A stretch of 64,000 bases of DNA, taken from contig JAOCPU010000058.1 of the NCBI GenBank assembly GCA_035772785.1, positions 124,001 to 188,000 of the forward strand. The letters are read 5' to 3'. The stretch comes from Phlebiopsis flavidoalba (taxonomy: Eukaryota; Basidiomycota; Agaricomycetes; Polyporales; Phanerochaetaceae). Below the pieces are notes generated by a model. It was not told the origin of the DNA, did no database searches, and saw nothing but the letters and a program-made list of their open reading frames with translations. The translations under genes and the position numbers were made by a program. Shown piece after piece: positions 1 through 12,150 of the stretch; position 1 is the first letter of the stretch, and each line of letters opens with the position of its first letter.

Positions 1-1115
1 TTTGCTCTACTCTCCCGCTTATTGGGACACACTCATCTTAAGGATGAGTTTTGCGAAACACCTCGCCGATCATGCCTCGGTTCTGTCTGCCGAAGTTTCT
101 CTACCTTCGCTCCAAGCGATTGGTGGAACTTGACTCGAATAGCATGAAGGCGAAGGCGAGAAAGGGTCCAAAGAGCAAAAGAAAATCGTACAGACACGGC
201 CCTCGAGCTTGCGCTGCTCGCGCTACGAATTACATCCAGCTTCGTCGATGGTGTTTACGTGCCGGGGATCAAAGGCGTTTTCGAGGGACTGATGCGTCGA
301 AGCTTGTGGAGGCCATACAGGCGAGTTTCAGCGAGTTCGTGATTTTAAGTGGTTCGATGCTGAAACCTCCTTCAGACGACCCGATCTAACAAAGACGACG
401 TCAGTGACCTCACCGAAGAGATCTTTGGCTATCTCAAGATACTCAGCGGCTATTTTGACTTGGACGGTGACGGACCTCACAGAAGAGTTCTACAGCCAGA
501 TCGTTGTGCTGCACTCGTATGTTTTTTTTTTTCATTGACTTCTTCGCGGAGCATGACTGATCATTTTTGCGTATCTATGCAGACGGCTCGTGAAGATATG
601 CCTTGAAATGCAAACCATGGCTGAGAAGAAGGCGTTCAAAACCGCATGCTGTGGCGCGAGCTCCGACAAGAAGAAAATCGCTGGATTCAGAGACAAGGCT
701 TGCATCTGGATTCCGGGCGTTCTCGGTAAGCGATACTCGAGATCTTTGCTGTCAAGCCTTGAGGCTGATGTCCGTGCTCATGGAGCTTGCCGCACAATGT
801 GTTCAAGAGCGGCGAAACCATCCACCGTCCAGCGATCAAACATTCGCATTGAACGGCGCCTCGCTGATCTGCACGTCGACGTACAAGCCGTCCAGGTGAA
901 GAGGACGCACACTCTACTATCGCCATCCTCATGGCTTAGCGCATGTTACAAAGGTTGTGCAGATCAGGGCGTACCAGGAAATCATAGCGATGGATGCCTC
1001 GTTGAAGGCATTACACGGGTGAGTGACTGTTGCGTGCACAGCTCTTACTCCTGCTAATACTAAATTTGATGATATTCAACAGGCTGAGGCTGTGTCACCA
1101 AGGCTATTTTTTTTA
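1..1115 (+). pseudogene. Helical-domain family copy A, 5' end beyond left edge
   Basis: Degenerate member of the multicopy family of this window. Around 220-290 one frame reads SSFVDGVYVPGIKGVFE, and a second frame continues KLVEAIQ. The intron that follows appears to start with GC (CAG|GCGAGT near 325) and end CTTCAG near 372. The next exon reads TTRSNKDDVSDLTEEIFGYL and then LKILSGYFDLDGD. After a second intron ending near 583, a helical stretch contains SSDKKKIAGFRDK (about 660-700) and then a coil-like IRIERRLADLHVDVQ (about 843-890). A last short exon near 950-1020 reads IRAYQEIIAMDASLKALHG. The order matches the better preserved copy at 49.6-50.5 kb. At least one frame break near 285 prevents a continuous product. 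The function is unknown. The likeness to N-terminal domains of fungal STAND/NLR-like proteins is inference from the VPG-[IV]-KG and RSN-[KR]-[ED]-D motifs. Confidence 0.6.
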
Positions 1116-1955
1116 GCTAGCAGACGCGTCCAATGATCGAAGTTTACCCATGACAACATGGTGAGAAGTCCTTGTATCTGAAAAGCGTAACTCGATCCGA
1201 ACGTTAACGGTACAGCGTTTAAACGTTAAAGCTTGATCACCCTGTCGAAGCCCCTCCATATCCTCTCACCGTTCATCCCCAGACCGCGATTACAGTAGCT
1301 ACGATTGCCCATACTCACGAACGAACCAACGTGCTACGGACGCTCCAACGTCCCAGTAGAGCTTACAGCTGCTCCGCACCCTTCTCACATGCTCATGTGT
1401 CTGTACCACGCTTCGAAACAGTCAATCAATGTATATTCACACGGAACGGACGTAAATCCCAATCCCCCTCACTAGGCAGATAGTATGAGCGCTGTAAGGG
1501 TCACGCCGACCCGCACAAACTCGCATTATATCACGTTGTAGAGCTCTAAAAAAGACACCCAGTCACAAATGCGACAGATCCATCTCATTTTTAAGAGACA
1601 CACAAACAAGACCGCTCCGCCGCCAAGGTCTAGCACAACAGCTAACAAGACGAGACGAGACGCACACTGGCAGATCCAGAGCGGGAGCCTAGGAGCATGT
1701 AGCATAGCACCGAGATGAAGGAGTGCATGCGATTATGAATGGACATATGCCTCGCGGGCGTGTCCGCGGGGAGGGTCTTTGTGACGCGAAGACACTCTTC
1801 AAGTCGTTTGCAAAGCACCCGTCTGTGAAGAGAGAGTCACGCTGACAATTAGGTAGGGCTTTTGGACAGGCTAGGCACCCGTCAGCGAGCCCCGCCAATC
1901 TGCACTTGAGCTCCGCAATCTCTGTGTGGATCGATACATGCAGGCCGCAGCGTTC
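1116..1955. other. Spacer without gene
   Basis: I see no gene in this stretch between two + strand copies of the helical-domain family. It contains a 13-base string, GGACATATGCCTC (near 1741), that recurs directly after a TATA box at 7173-7180 in the GC-rich core. That suggests part of this spacer shares ancestry with the core. No tRNA, repeat array or long open frame is convincing here. Confidence 0.5.
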
Positions 1956-1959
1956 CGAC

Positions 1960-3060
1960 TTCTACGGTCCCCGTCGTCGAGGCGCCCAGATGCGCGCCCT
2001 CCGTCCAGCCTTGCGCCTCGCCTCGCTGCACGTCACGCTACCTTGTGAGCGCGCGAAAAACTGTATACCTCTTCGTCGCTCTCCAAACCCACGTTGTCTT
2101 CTCCTCGCCGAAGCCGACGGGACACCTGGAGGATCCTCAGGCGGCGACCGGACAACCCGGAGGAGGAGAACTTCCCGCTTTTGGCTCGAACTTGTCGAAG
2201 GCAAGTTCGCCAAAGCTCATGGTCGCGGTGGTCAGCTCTGCATGAAAGCAAACGAGACCGTACCTGAGCACGCGCATCCCAATGACCCAAGCAGCTCACC
2301 AGAAGGAAAACCTGACAGTACAGGATGGAGGAGGCGGGGGTTGAAAGGGATGCTTTGTGAAAGGGTTTTTCGCACCAAAAGAACCCAGTTCACCAGGGGT
2401 AATGGACCCCCCTCCCAAGCTCCCGGACCACTGCTCCACGTCAAATCGTTAATTGCTGTGGCGGTAATTGAGAACGTCGCCACGAATCGTCCCTCGGCGA
2501 TAACACCGAGCCTCGAGCTGACAAAGTGTTGCGTCGCGCCAATGGCTATACTTACCGCGCTCGATGACCACGCCGGATAATGGAAGCGGGACAGAGAAAG
2601 TTGAGGGCGGAATAGCAGGCAGCACGCAAGTAGTTGAACACCGGCGATTGTGGTATGGGACTATATGACCCAAACCGAGGAGGGATGGTCGGGAAGAGGG
2701 TGGAAGAAAGAAAGGCGGCACGCGCGATCAAAAAGAGGTCGTCAGTGCCTGACGTAAGCCACGCTCGTTGGCGTCGACAAGCCAACGAGGCGAGTCTGAC
2801 CTGGGCGCGCGCTCTCACCGTCAGAGCTGCCTGACCGCTACCACGCTGTTGGCAATAGTGCGCAATCGCGGCAGTGCCGCATTCAGTAGCTTATGTGCAA
2901 GCTTACGCTCGGTCTAACGACAAATTCCTCAAGCTCGAACAATTAGGTGGATCTGGTCTGCATCTGTCGATCTCGGAGCTAGATGCCCGAAGTCGTCCTC
3001 TTGCCCGTTCTCCGAGTTGATGCGAGTTCAAGTTATCGAGCCGACGTTTGGGGGGAACAG
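1960..3060 (+). repeat. Upstream block of helical-domain copy D (inverted relative to B, C, F)
   Basis: This is the conserved non-coding block found upstream of the family members, here reading toward the + strand gene at 3060. Landmarks recur as reverse complements of those at 15.6-15.96 kb, 19.8-20.0 kb and 23.6-24.0 kb. They include a 'ccggaccactg' string near 2423 (elsewhere cgtggtccggg), a 'gatgaccacgccgga' string near 2560 and a pair of CT/GA-rich segments near 2100-2220. A worn copy of the short hairpin described at 15270-15294 lies at about 2955-2985. I see no protein in it. Confidence 0.55.
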
Positions 3061-4230
3061 TGGCACGATTGCAGCAGAGCAATCAGCTTCTCGGGCAAGT
3101 GAGTTTCATAGCTTTGTGGTTTCACAGAATGATAACGAGGCTGTAATGGCAGTAGCCCGTATGCTAGGGAACGCGGTAGGCGAGAATCCATCGTCCGGCC
3201 TCGTACGCGTAATGAACGCGCTAAGCCTAGGACGTTCTCGTTACCACCATGAGCATAGCTTGTACAGACGAGTGTACTCGGCTTCCACATACGCATCGTT
3301 CCTTGAGCTCTCTACCTCCCTTTTTGTCCTCGTCAGTCCGGACGGCCGTTACACAACCTTCTCGTCGACCACCATCCCGCCCGCGTTTCCTCGTTGAAAT
3401 CGAACATGCCTACGCAATTCCATCGAAATCGTGGTCTGGTGCCCCCTATCACGAACAACCACGCGCAAAAGATCTGATGCGCATGGATATGGCTCTTGAT
3501 GTCTTGCAACCTTGCATTGGAGGTGACTGCCAGTTTCATCGATGGGGTCAACGTTCCGGGGGTCACAAGGGCGCGGTCGAGACTGCTGCCAAGTTTCGTG
3601 GAAATTTATTCCGGTAGGCTTGTGTGCACAACACGGTATTGTCTTGTGCTAAAGGCAAAGAGCAGACTACTCGATCTAATAGAGATGGACGTACGATACT
3701 CTCATAGATCAAATTAGCCAGTTACATCAAGATCCTGTACGGCTGTGTGCGGGAGCGTAAAATAGTGCCGTGAATGTCACAGACGCAGTTACTGGGTCCG
3801 CGACTCTTGCGATCCCTTCTGCGCGCTGTGCACGACAGAGAAGCCGTCCGCCAAGAACGGCAGCGGGGCGTCGAGTGCACGGGCGCTCCGACCCCGCAGC
3901 TACGTTTCACTGACATGTACACTGTTTCTAGTCGGACAATGAGGACCCCTCTGAAACACCCCGCCGCGTTCGGGTCTGGCCACCGCAATGATCGCACTCC
4001 GGGAGTCTGTGTGGGACACTCTCGGGCATTTGAAACAGAATACCTGTGCCATCCCAAAACTCCGATACGACGTGCGTGACTTAAACGCGACCCTCCGACA
4101 ATCGAGAGAAGATAACACCCCCACCCCCCCCCAAGACACCGAGCGCGGAATTGCGTCACGGCGCCAAGCCTTTTCTGTACGACACACGTTCCTACCACTC
4201 CCCGAAAACAGATCTCTACAAAACTAATTT
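3060..4230 (+). pseudogene. Helical-domain family copy D
   Basis: A degenerate family member. A small first exon ends CTTCTCGGGCAA|GTGAGT at about 3098, matching the ATG-CAG-AAG-AGC exon of copy B, but its start codon has become ATTG. The helical exon begins with ALDVLQ (about 3495) and continues in another frame as VTASFIDGVNVPGV (about 3528-3570). A GT intron (near 3615) ends GCAG before ACTACTCGATCT (about 3670), which encodes TTRSNRDG as in copy F. Further on, a helical KLRYDVRDLNATLRQ (about 4060-4105) may be the coiled coil. Several frame breaks and stops are present, so no full product is expected. It groups with copy F by its GT rather than GC donor. Confidence 0.55.
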
Positions 4231-5079
4231 CAATTTTACCCTTAGCTGGCTGCAAAGATGTCCGAAGACACGGCGTACCGTTCGCATCGAGCCGAACAGC
4301 TACATAATAAACATTTTTTTGTTCGCAGTCCAAGACGTGCCAGGTTAGAACCCTGCGTTGTCACACGTCGCGCTGAGAATCTCACGTCGCCCCGTGTACA
4401 GACCTCCCAAGTCGTCATCATGTCGGCGTCGAGGGAAAAACCGCAGCGGTCTACGACAGAGTCGAAACCACATCTGGATGCCGTTCCGCAATGGTGCATG
4501 GCCGCTGAGCAGGATAACGCATGCGGCACGCGCTCTGTATAGCCCCGCTTCATCTCTAATGCCCGTGTTGTTACAGGCTAGACAGCAAAAAGCCGGTATT
4601 AACGTGGTAACCTCGTGGAAGACGGGCCAGGTCAGCTCGTCTCTTGAGCCTCGCCATCGCATAGCCTCCGCTCATCACCTTGATTTCTGTGTTTTAGATT
4701 CAGTGGATGCGGCACTCCGGCTTCGGGCGGGGGTACCGCCTTTTCTTTTTTTCTAGGGACCTGACCAGGGTCCCGGTACTAGTATAGCATGGAGGAGATG
4801 GCGGCCATGTCAGTCGATCCTCTCTAGATAGAGTTGCAGGGCGCCGCTCCCTGGGAACATGCGTATATCCCGAAATCGGGCGCAGGAATGGGCCGCCGCG
4901 TAGAAGGACACATGTCGACAACCACACCGTGTTGAGTAGCATAATATTGGGTCAATTGTACATTATAGTTGTATGTTCTACTCCTTAATGTGGAGCATGT
5001 ATGAGTGGCGTAAATGTCTAATGGTGTCAACATCCTTCCTCTCCGTCCTCAAAAAACGCGGGCTGCAGTAACTGTGACA

Positions 5080-6020
5080 AAAACGATCGAGCAAGCTCCG
5101 TCCCCAGACAATTCCACTCCCACGCATCCCACACGCGATGCCACATATTCCTGACAAAAGAATTTAAACCAAACCGCCATCGCAATCGATAGAAGGCGTT
5201 TCGCAAAGACACCGCTATGATGAACAAGCTGTCGTGCAGACAATCCCGAGCCATACACGACATAATCCCTCGAGGTGAACAGAGCCAGACAAAACACCGT
5301 CGGGGAGAAAACCGGTGCAACGGATACCGCTACTTACGACAAGCAAGCTCCGTTCCCCACACCATTACAAACTGCACGCGACCCAGACGATTTTCAAACG
5401 CACGCGGCGGCGACACATCCCGACAATTCCACACAGCACGCACGGACGACATCCAGTGCAGACAATTCAAAAACACACAGCACACCGACATGTTTCCCAG
5501 AAAGAAATCAAACAAATCGCCGCTTATTTCGCACATGACGTCCCGCGAACCCAGACCCTGCACAGCCCAGCGCGCTCAACGCGAGGATCCGCCCAGGCCA
5601 CAACTACGCGCCGGCTCCAAGACAGACCGGCTTCAGATCACGATTCCGCTGCGAAGGCTCCCCTGCAGACGCGCTCAGACGCGCCGCGCGTGATAGGGTT
5701 GGCTCTTCTGTGCAGGCTCCCCCCCCCCCCCCCCCCCCCTATGCTCTTGTCGTGAGGTTGCACGGGCGCGCGCGCGAGGGGTCCGCTGCCGCTGCTGTGC
5801 CGTGGGAGCGCGAAGTAGGGCGGGTTGGGAGCGTGTTGGATGACGCTGGGGCGCAGCAGACTGAGCAAGGTCTGCGCGAGGCCTCTCCCCCACTGCGATT
5901 TCTGGACATGAGGGTGGGATCCACGTGTGTTGTGGTGGTTGTTGCAGAACGCCGATGACACAATTCCACGCACCTTGAACCAGTCCACGTCATGCTTGAC
6001 GTGCACCAGAATCCGCATCT
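5080..6020 (-). repeat. Core segment repeated inverted at 20.93-21.45 kb
   Basis: The reverse complement of this stretch shares ordered strings with 20930-21445: 'ggcctgggcggatcc', 'gtgcagggtctgggttcgcg', 'caggaata' followed by a 'cgcgtgtggg' string, and the block around 'gacgtggactgg'. Inside it, diverged units built on 'gcaagctccgt..ccc' and 'agacaattcc' recur at about 5096, 5235 and 5340, so it is itself made of worn tandem repeats. There is no sign of coding. Confidence 0.6.
5719..5739 (+). repeat. Poly-C run of 21 bases
   Basis: An uninterrupted run of 21 C inside the repeated core segment. The matching place in the 20.93-21.45 kb copy has no such run, so it expanded in this copy or was lost in the other. 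Its exact length in the assembly is unreliable. Confidence 0.9.
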
Positions 6021-7172
6021 TCTAGAAGAGCTTGTGAGTATTTTGGCCTTTTCTCTGCCCCAGCCCCGATGAATGCAAGCGTCACGACCCCAACCCCTAA
6101 ATTCACAACATACCGGCTTGGTCCCCGCCATTTTTTCTTTCCTCCTTTCTGCCGGGGTCAGAAACTCCTTCGCAAGCGTTGGCGATTGCTTCAAGCCTCT
6201 AAGCTATCTAAGTAGTGGAGCAAACGCTGGCTAGTGAGCAGCCTTCGCGAGCATTCGACAGCTTCACCACCACGGGATGATGCACTGTGCCAAGGCAAGC
6301 CGCACCGCGAGGCCGACACGAGAGCGTGTAGCCAGGCGCACTGCAACTGCCGGAAAACACCTATCACCAATCGTCAAAGCGGGCGGGCACGCACAGTGGC
6401 ACTGGGAGTAATGACGAGTCCATTAGAAACACACCGCGCTCGAGACTGTAGAGCTACGAACGCCAGGTCCGGAGGCCGCCCCGCGTGCGGCGGGTACGTG
6501 CGTGCCGAGACGACTCAACAAGCGCCGCACGAACCCACGCTTGCGCATCGGAACTGGACACGTGTTGCGGCCTACAGAATTGCGCGTACGCTGCTGGGCC
6601 CTGGGGCGTGGCGCGCAGCGTGAGCGGAGCCGAGCGTCGGCCTGTCGCGGTTTTTCTCGGGTGCTTGCAGTGCCGTACGTGAGTGGTAGATGAAGTTGCG
6701 AAAAGATTGGAAGGTGGATGGCCACGGTTGCTGTGGGGCGGCGCTTAGCGTGAGATGCGGGACAACCAAAAATGTTGCGCGCGGGGGGTGGGGTTGATTT
6801 GGCGCAAGGGGCCTCAGTGGCCGGGCGGCGCTGGGGCGATTCTCTACTGCTGCAGGGCGCTGCAGCGCGGTCTCAGGGTCAAAGGACGATGCTTGTGCCC
6901 CTGGAGGCGGGTGACTGCATTATATTGCGGGCGCGCCGGCGTCGCAATTGCGGGCACATGTGAGTGTGCTTTTGTGACGAGGCGTCGGGGGCATTTAGCG
7001 TCACGCGGTGGCAGCCCAGCGACAAGCAGCACCAACCCTTAAGGCTCAAACGTATGCTAGGCCGCATGAGCTAAGCGTCGCGCGAGTTGAGAGCGCGGAT
7101 GCGCGGCGCCTGCCTGCGTGTTGGGATTTTGGCAATCAGCAAGCAACTCAGCTTGCGACGTGTGGGCGGGGG

Positions 7173-7180
7173 TATAAAAG
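7173..7180 (+). promoter_or_regulatory. Isolated TATA box (TATAAAAG)
   Basis: A consensus TATAAAAG preceded by a G-rich stretch and followed by GGACATATGCCTC, a string also seen near 1741 without the TATA box. No coding region can be assigned downstream, so it may be a relic promoter or drive a non-coding transcript. Chance occurrence is possible. Confidence 0.3.
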
Positions 7181-10100
7181 GACATATGCCTCCGTGCATG
7201 GCGGGTGTGTTTCCCCTCCGGACGCGTGGGCCCTCACCATCAGCCTCATATCGCGCGCGGGCGTCTGTTCTAAATTTCCTCATCGCGGTTGCCCATTCGG
7301 TGCAAGCACAACGCCTGCCTGCGGTCTTTCCCTCCTCGTTTATCTTACGCCCGTCTCTAATTTCCTGCCCGCTCCTCTCGCCCCTGCCCCAGCCAGTCGA
7401 TTGTGCCCCCCATCGTCCTCCCGCCATCTGGGGCGAACGTTAGGCCGGCCGCGACTGGGAGCTCCTCCGCCCATCGACTGGCGCGCACCAACACGTGCCG
7501 CGACGCGTCCCCTCCTTGGCGCGCCGTCCGACGCGAGTACAACGCCGCTCTTTACCCACCGCCCGCAAGGCCCATATAACGAACCCACCGCGCCGCCCAC
7601 GGACGGACGACGCCGCCGACGTTCCTGAGCACGAGGCCTTCGTCTCTCTACCCCGCTATTTGTTCGCGCTCCCTGATGGTCGTGTCGGTGCGTCGCATCC
7701 TCTGGCTGTCCGATGACACGGGTCCTTTGACGATGGTCACGCAGGTCTTCAGACGCGCCAGCGCCTCCCGATAGCGTTCCGTCCTCGCCGCGATCGGCCT
7801 ACTGCGTCCGAAAGTGCCGTTTCCTCCCCGCCTGTTCCCACAAACCATACTCATCTTGCATGCAGGTTGCCAGACAGCACGATGTTCGCCATCCGCGCCC
7901 GATCTGGCCCCGCGCCGCGCGCACGAGCGCCGCTCGTTTGTGGGTCGTCTCTCGGGACCCACGTCAGAGGTGCAGCGAGTCTATCTCCGATACATCCGGC
8001 AACTACAGCCCCGGGACGAAGGCGCCTACTCGCCGTGATCGCGGGCGACATCACCACCAGGCACGCGCCCGTCCCGTGGGGGCACGCGCCGGAGCAACCA
8101 TGTTCGACTCTACTGCTTTCGCCGTGCTCCGAGTCAAGTACGTTGGTCTCGGGGCACGCGCACGCCCCCCCGGTTTCTCGGAACGCAGGAAGAGCTTCGA
8201 GGGCCTTGCGCAGGCCGCTTATAATTAACGACTGCAACCGACGCTGACGATGGCCCTCCGCAGGCTCCGCTACCGAACGTCGCTCCTGCTCTCAGCACCC
8301 GCAAAAAAGATCGCGCGCATACAGAAGCCCGCGCTGACACCAGAGCGAAACCTCGAGCCGCACGGCAAGCGCTGCAGCAAGTCCGCGGTGTCGTGGTACG
8401 TGCCTTCGTCTATCCCGTCGCGCGTGCGTGCGCCTCACGCGAACGCGCAGGAACCCGCCCCGCTCGCCGACGAGCAGCACCACAAGCAGCGGCCCCGCGA
8501 CCGCCGCGTGTCACGACGCCCACTCCACCATGCCCGTGTCGCACCTATCTGCTTTTCACAGCTCTCGTCGACCCGACCTCCACGCCACAGCTATCTGCTA
8601 CCTGCCGGGTGAGCCGTGCGACTGGATGTAAGTTGACACAGAAGACCCCTGCGCGTCTCCGTGAACCAGTAAAGAAGGCGCCGCACCGACGCGCCGCATA
8701 GGGCCGCGTTCTCGCTCTGCCGTCGTTAGGCTGGAACTAGCTAGAGACGCAATAACGACGAGCGCGATGCACACAAGTCCGCCCAAGGTGTGAGGCGTAA
8801 CAATCGTTTGCCGTGAGATGCAATTCAATTTTGGCTCTTTGGTATTCTTCCCGTGTGTGGGGTGCCCCCCGGCGTGGACAGCTGCGGCCGTGGTTGCCTG
8901 CCTAGTGCGGTGCATCCCGCCGCGAACTCCCGGGCCGCGCTATCACGGCCCGACTTTTTTCTCTCTCTTTTTCACGACGGCGCTGACTTCCGCTCTCAGC
9001 AGCAACCCCGATCGGCCTTGCCCGCCCGGCGCGTGCATTTGCGAATTTCCGAGCGTGCAATTTTTTTTGGGGTGTACCGCAGTGAGGTGGGGTCGCCGCC
9101 GGCGCCCTTTTCTAGACGCAGCCTGCCTGCGCCGCGGCGGCGAGAGCTCGTCGTGTCTAGTTCCATTGTCCCCCGCGACGTTCTCCTAGACCGCAGCGGG
9201 GGGCCATGCGCTCGCTCGCTCGTTTCTTGCTTAAGCTTTCGCACCAGCCTACGACCCATCCCTTCGCTGTTGTACATACTCCTTTTTTCTGACGCACGAC
9301 GGTAGACGCAAAGCATGGCGTGGCATCACAGCTGCGGCCACCCGAATCCCTCAGCTACCTAACGCCCACGCCCCACACCCACGCACACACCACGAACTAC
9401 TCCCCGCCGCAGGCGCCGCACCTCGCCCCCGGCGGTGCATGCCTTCACCAACAACAACCTCAACAGACTAAGATGCCTGCGAGCAGCACCATGCCACCAG
9501 CAGCGCGAGCAGTCGAGTTTCGTACGTCGTCCCAGCGCATTCCGCTCTAGGGAGCAGCGCAATCCGCCGCGGGCCCTTCGACCTCACGTGCTGCCCCGGC
9601 TCCGCGCAGCGGCTCGCCGCTAGCGCGGCTCCGGCGCACCCCGCCGCGCGTTCGCCGCCGTGTGGTCGCACATGCCACGCTCTCGCAGCCGCTGCCGCAC
9701 ATACCAGCAGGGGTGAGCTCTCGCAGGGACAGGGGCTGCCAGCTGCCGCTAAAACACGCACGCGCCAACCTACCCGCTGCTCACCTCCCTCTGTTTTTCT
9801 TTGGGCACCGCTGTAGCGTGCGTGGCGGGCGGACACGCGTGCGCAACGTCTCGCTCGGGCCGAGGGCCCCGGCGGGCTTCCCGTGCCCGTGTGAGGTGTT
9901 ACTAGGGCCCCGACGTAAACGATGCCCGCTTGGCCACGAGGCGCGGGTCACAGATCCGGCCGGGAGTGGGATGCCGGTTATCCATGTGCGTGGTTGCTGA
10001 GTTTTTTGATTGGAAGGGGAGGGGTGCGGTGGAAAGTTGTAATGGTGGATTGATTCTCGTTACCGCGTTAGTGGTTGAAATAGCGGGTGGAACAAGTTCG

Positions 10101-11039
10101 CGGCGGCGAGATAGTCAGGCCCGGGGGGATCTGGTCTGTGTAGCAGAAGTGGTCATTATTTGTGAATCTTGGTAGAGAGGCGGATATGTCTGCCAGACCG
10201 TGCTTTCGCCGCTTTGTTGTCCGCACTCTCTAGAGGTCTGCTGTCATATTATGTCTCTGTGCTGATTGGCATGATTTCAGGACCGCGGATGGTCGAACAG
10301 TGGCGACTCGATCTCCCAGCTCGTCCGAAGCTAGAACGCTATCGCCCTCCTCACAAACCTCCTCAAAACCATACGCGAAAGCTGTTCCCCGCGCTACGTC
10401 AATTCGCGCCTGCGCCCTCCACCCAGAGCGCCCTTCTCCGTCCCCCTTCGGGTCACGGCACCCACCGCCCCGCCCGCCTGCCCGTACCGTCTCTGCATGC
10501 GCGCTCGTCATAGCCCGTAGCCATCCAGCGCCGGTCCATTCCACACTTCCACACTGCCTTCCCTCGTCGCACCAGCACACGCATGGCTGTACTCTACAAC
10601 CATCATAGACCGATCTACCCGACAAGTGCCCCCACAGGCATGCGCGCCGCGTGTCGTGCGGCTCGGCTCTCTGTGACGCGCCGGTGACGCCCGTCGCCGG
10701 CGCGTGTCCGTGCGCCCGCCGTGTCACTGTTGAAGCCAGTGCCGGCGTATCGTCGGGGAGGCGCTCATGAGGCAGCCCTGCGTAGACTGCGTCCTTCGGG
10801 GCGTGCTCAGCGTTTGACGAGTTTCGGGATTCTGCTGTGCCTACTCGTCTTCGCTACTTTCTGGCGCTCTCCTCGCGCTCGTCCGCCGGTGTTCCGCGCG
10901 GCCATCGTCGGTGTGAGTTATGGTGGAGCTGGTTCATGGTGTGTGTATGGGGAGGTATGAGTTAGGGATGAGGGAGGACGGGCCGCGGCAGAGTCGAGGA
11001 GGGAGGCTGCGGGTTTCCTCAGTACACAGGCCGGGGGGC

Positions 11040-11460
11040 CGACTAGCGCAGCGGTGCAAGTGCGGAAGCTGTCTCGCTTCGCGTGCGGCGCGAGGAGAGT
11101 ATTTGGAGTTTTGGACGGCGACGAGAGCCGACGCTGCGTGTGCACGTATGCGCCGATTCATTGGCGGAGATGGCGGAGCTCGATGAGGCAAGGGGTTGGG
11201 CTGGGGCTCCACGAGCGGTGTGTAGGAGGCTGGCTACTTCAAAAAAATCTAGCCTAATAGTGAGCTCTTTGTTTCTCTTCGTTTGGCAGATTCTGACAAT
11301 CGCTAGTGTCCCTAGGGGCGGCTACTGAAAACCTATCCTAAGTGCTATTTAAGGTCCGAGACCCACATCGATTAAAAATACCCCACCCACGACGCGCCCC
11401 TCGGAATATATTAATAATTTACATCTATATATACGAGCATGTGCGCCCCTATCGGCGATC
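11040..11460 (+). repeat. Array block R2a, copy 1
   Basis: Block shared in order with 16130-16510, 24010-24330 and, for its first half, 24870-25070. Shared marks are the GC-rich start, a short peptide-like stretch (CADSLAEMAELDEARG in one frame here), and a CTATTT...GGTCCG string at 11345-11358 that returns at 16406-16420 and 24313-24328. Function is unknown. It precedes block R2b and copy B of the helical-domain family, so it forms the far 3' flank of that unit. Confidence 0.55.
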
Positions 11461-12150
11461 GTTGGTGCTATCTATATGCGCGTTTGGCTGCTGTGTGTCT
11501 CGTGCTTCGGGGTCTCGGGATCTTATGGCGTTCGCGTTTGCGTTCGGCTTGTTATGCCGGATATGGCGCACGGAGGTAGGAGTTATGCACAGGAGTCTGT
11601 AGGTAGGAGTCAACGAGGAGGAGGCAGGAGGTGAGGAGGAGGTAGGGGGTTAGGGAGCGAGTGGGAGGAGAGATGGTGTTACATGAGAGGAGCGGTGAGA
11701 GAGGAACTGTTTTTTTGCAATCTATAAAGTATTAGCGTATTAATCGCGTGGTTGTTTGTATGCTACATCGCGTAGTGTTCCCGCTGTCTGCTGCAGGCCG
11801 TATTCGCTTGGATGTGTCCCTTTTAGGGATGCGATGGATTTGCGTGTAATCTTGTGCGGTAGGTGATGTGGCGGTGACGATGTGGCGTTGTACGCGAGGG
11901 TGTCTCGCAACGTGGTGCGCGGAACACGACTGTACTGCTCCACGCGCTCTCTGTGGCGTACGATCCATGTGCACGGCCACAGAGGGCGTTCGGCCGTGTC
12001 CCTTAGTCATCGCGGGTTCGCAAGAATTCCACTATTTTGTTGTGAGAGCAAGGGAATATACACTTTTTGACCTATGCTAGTACGAATGAGTGCGGGGTGA
12101 ATGTGTTGTTCGTACGTACGCGTGTGCGCATAACTGTCTTAAGACAGTCC

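Larger units (their letters stand above)
4560..10950. other. GC-rich, gene-empty core of the array
   Basis: More than 6 kb without a gene I can support. Base composition is clearly more GC-rich than the flanks. Many overlapping open frames occur on both strands, as expected from GC-rich DNA lacking TAA/TAG, and none shows a recognisable motif or intron pattern. Visible content is a set of diverged short repeats at 5.08-5.6 kb, a 21-base C run at 5719-5739, a TATA box at 7173 and pyrimidine-rich segments near 8.94-9.3 kb. The left part recurs inverted at 20.93-21.45 kb. It separates the two oppositely oriented arms of helical-domain copies. Confidence 0.5.

Noticed and set aside
5080..5620. 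CRISPR-like array from the short repeats
   Set aside because: Units are diverged and of unequal length, without constant repeats and variable spacers; the DNA is eukaryotic.
6755..10600. Many long overlapping frames in the GC-rich core as genes
   Set aside because: Frames are open on both strands at once, Arg/Pro/Ala-rich, without motifs, intron borders or consistent starts, as expected from GC-rich DNA.
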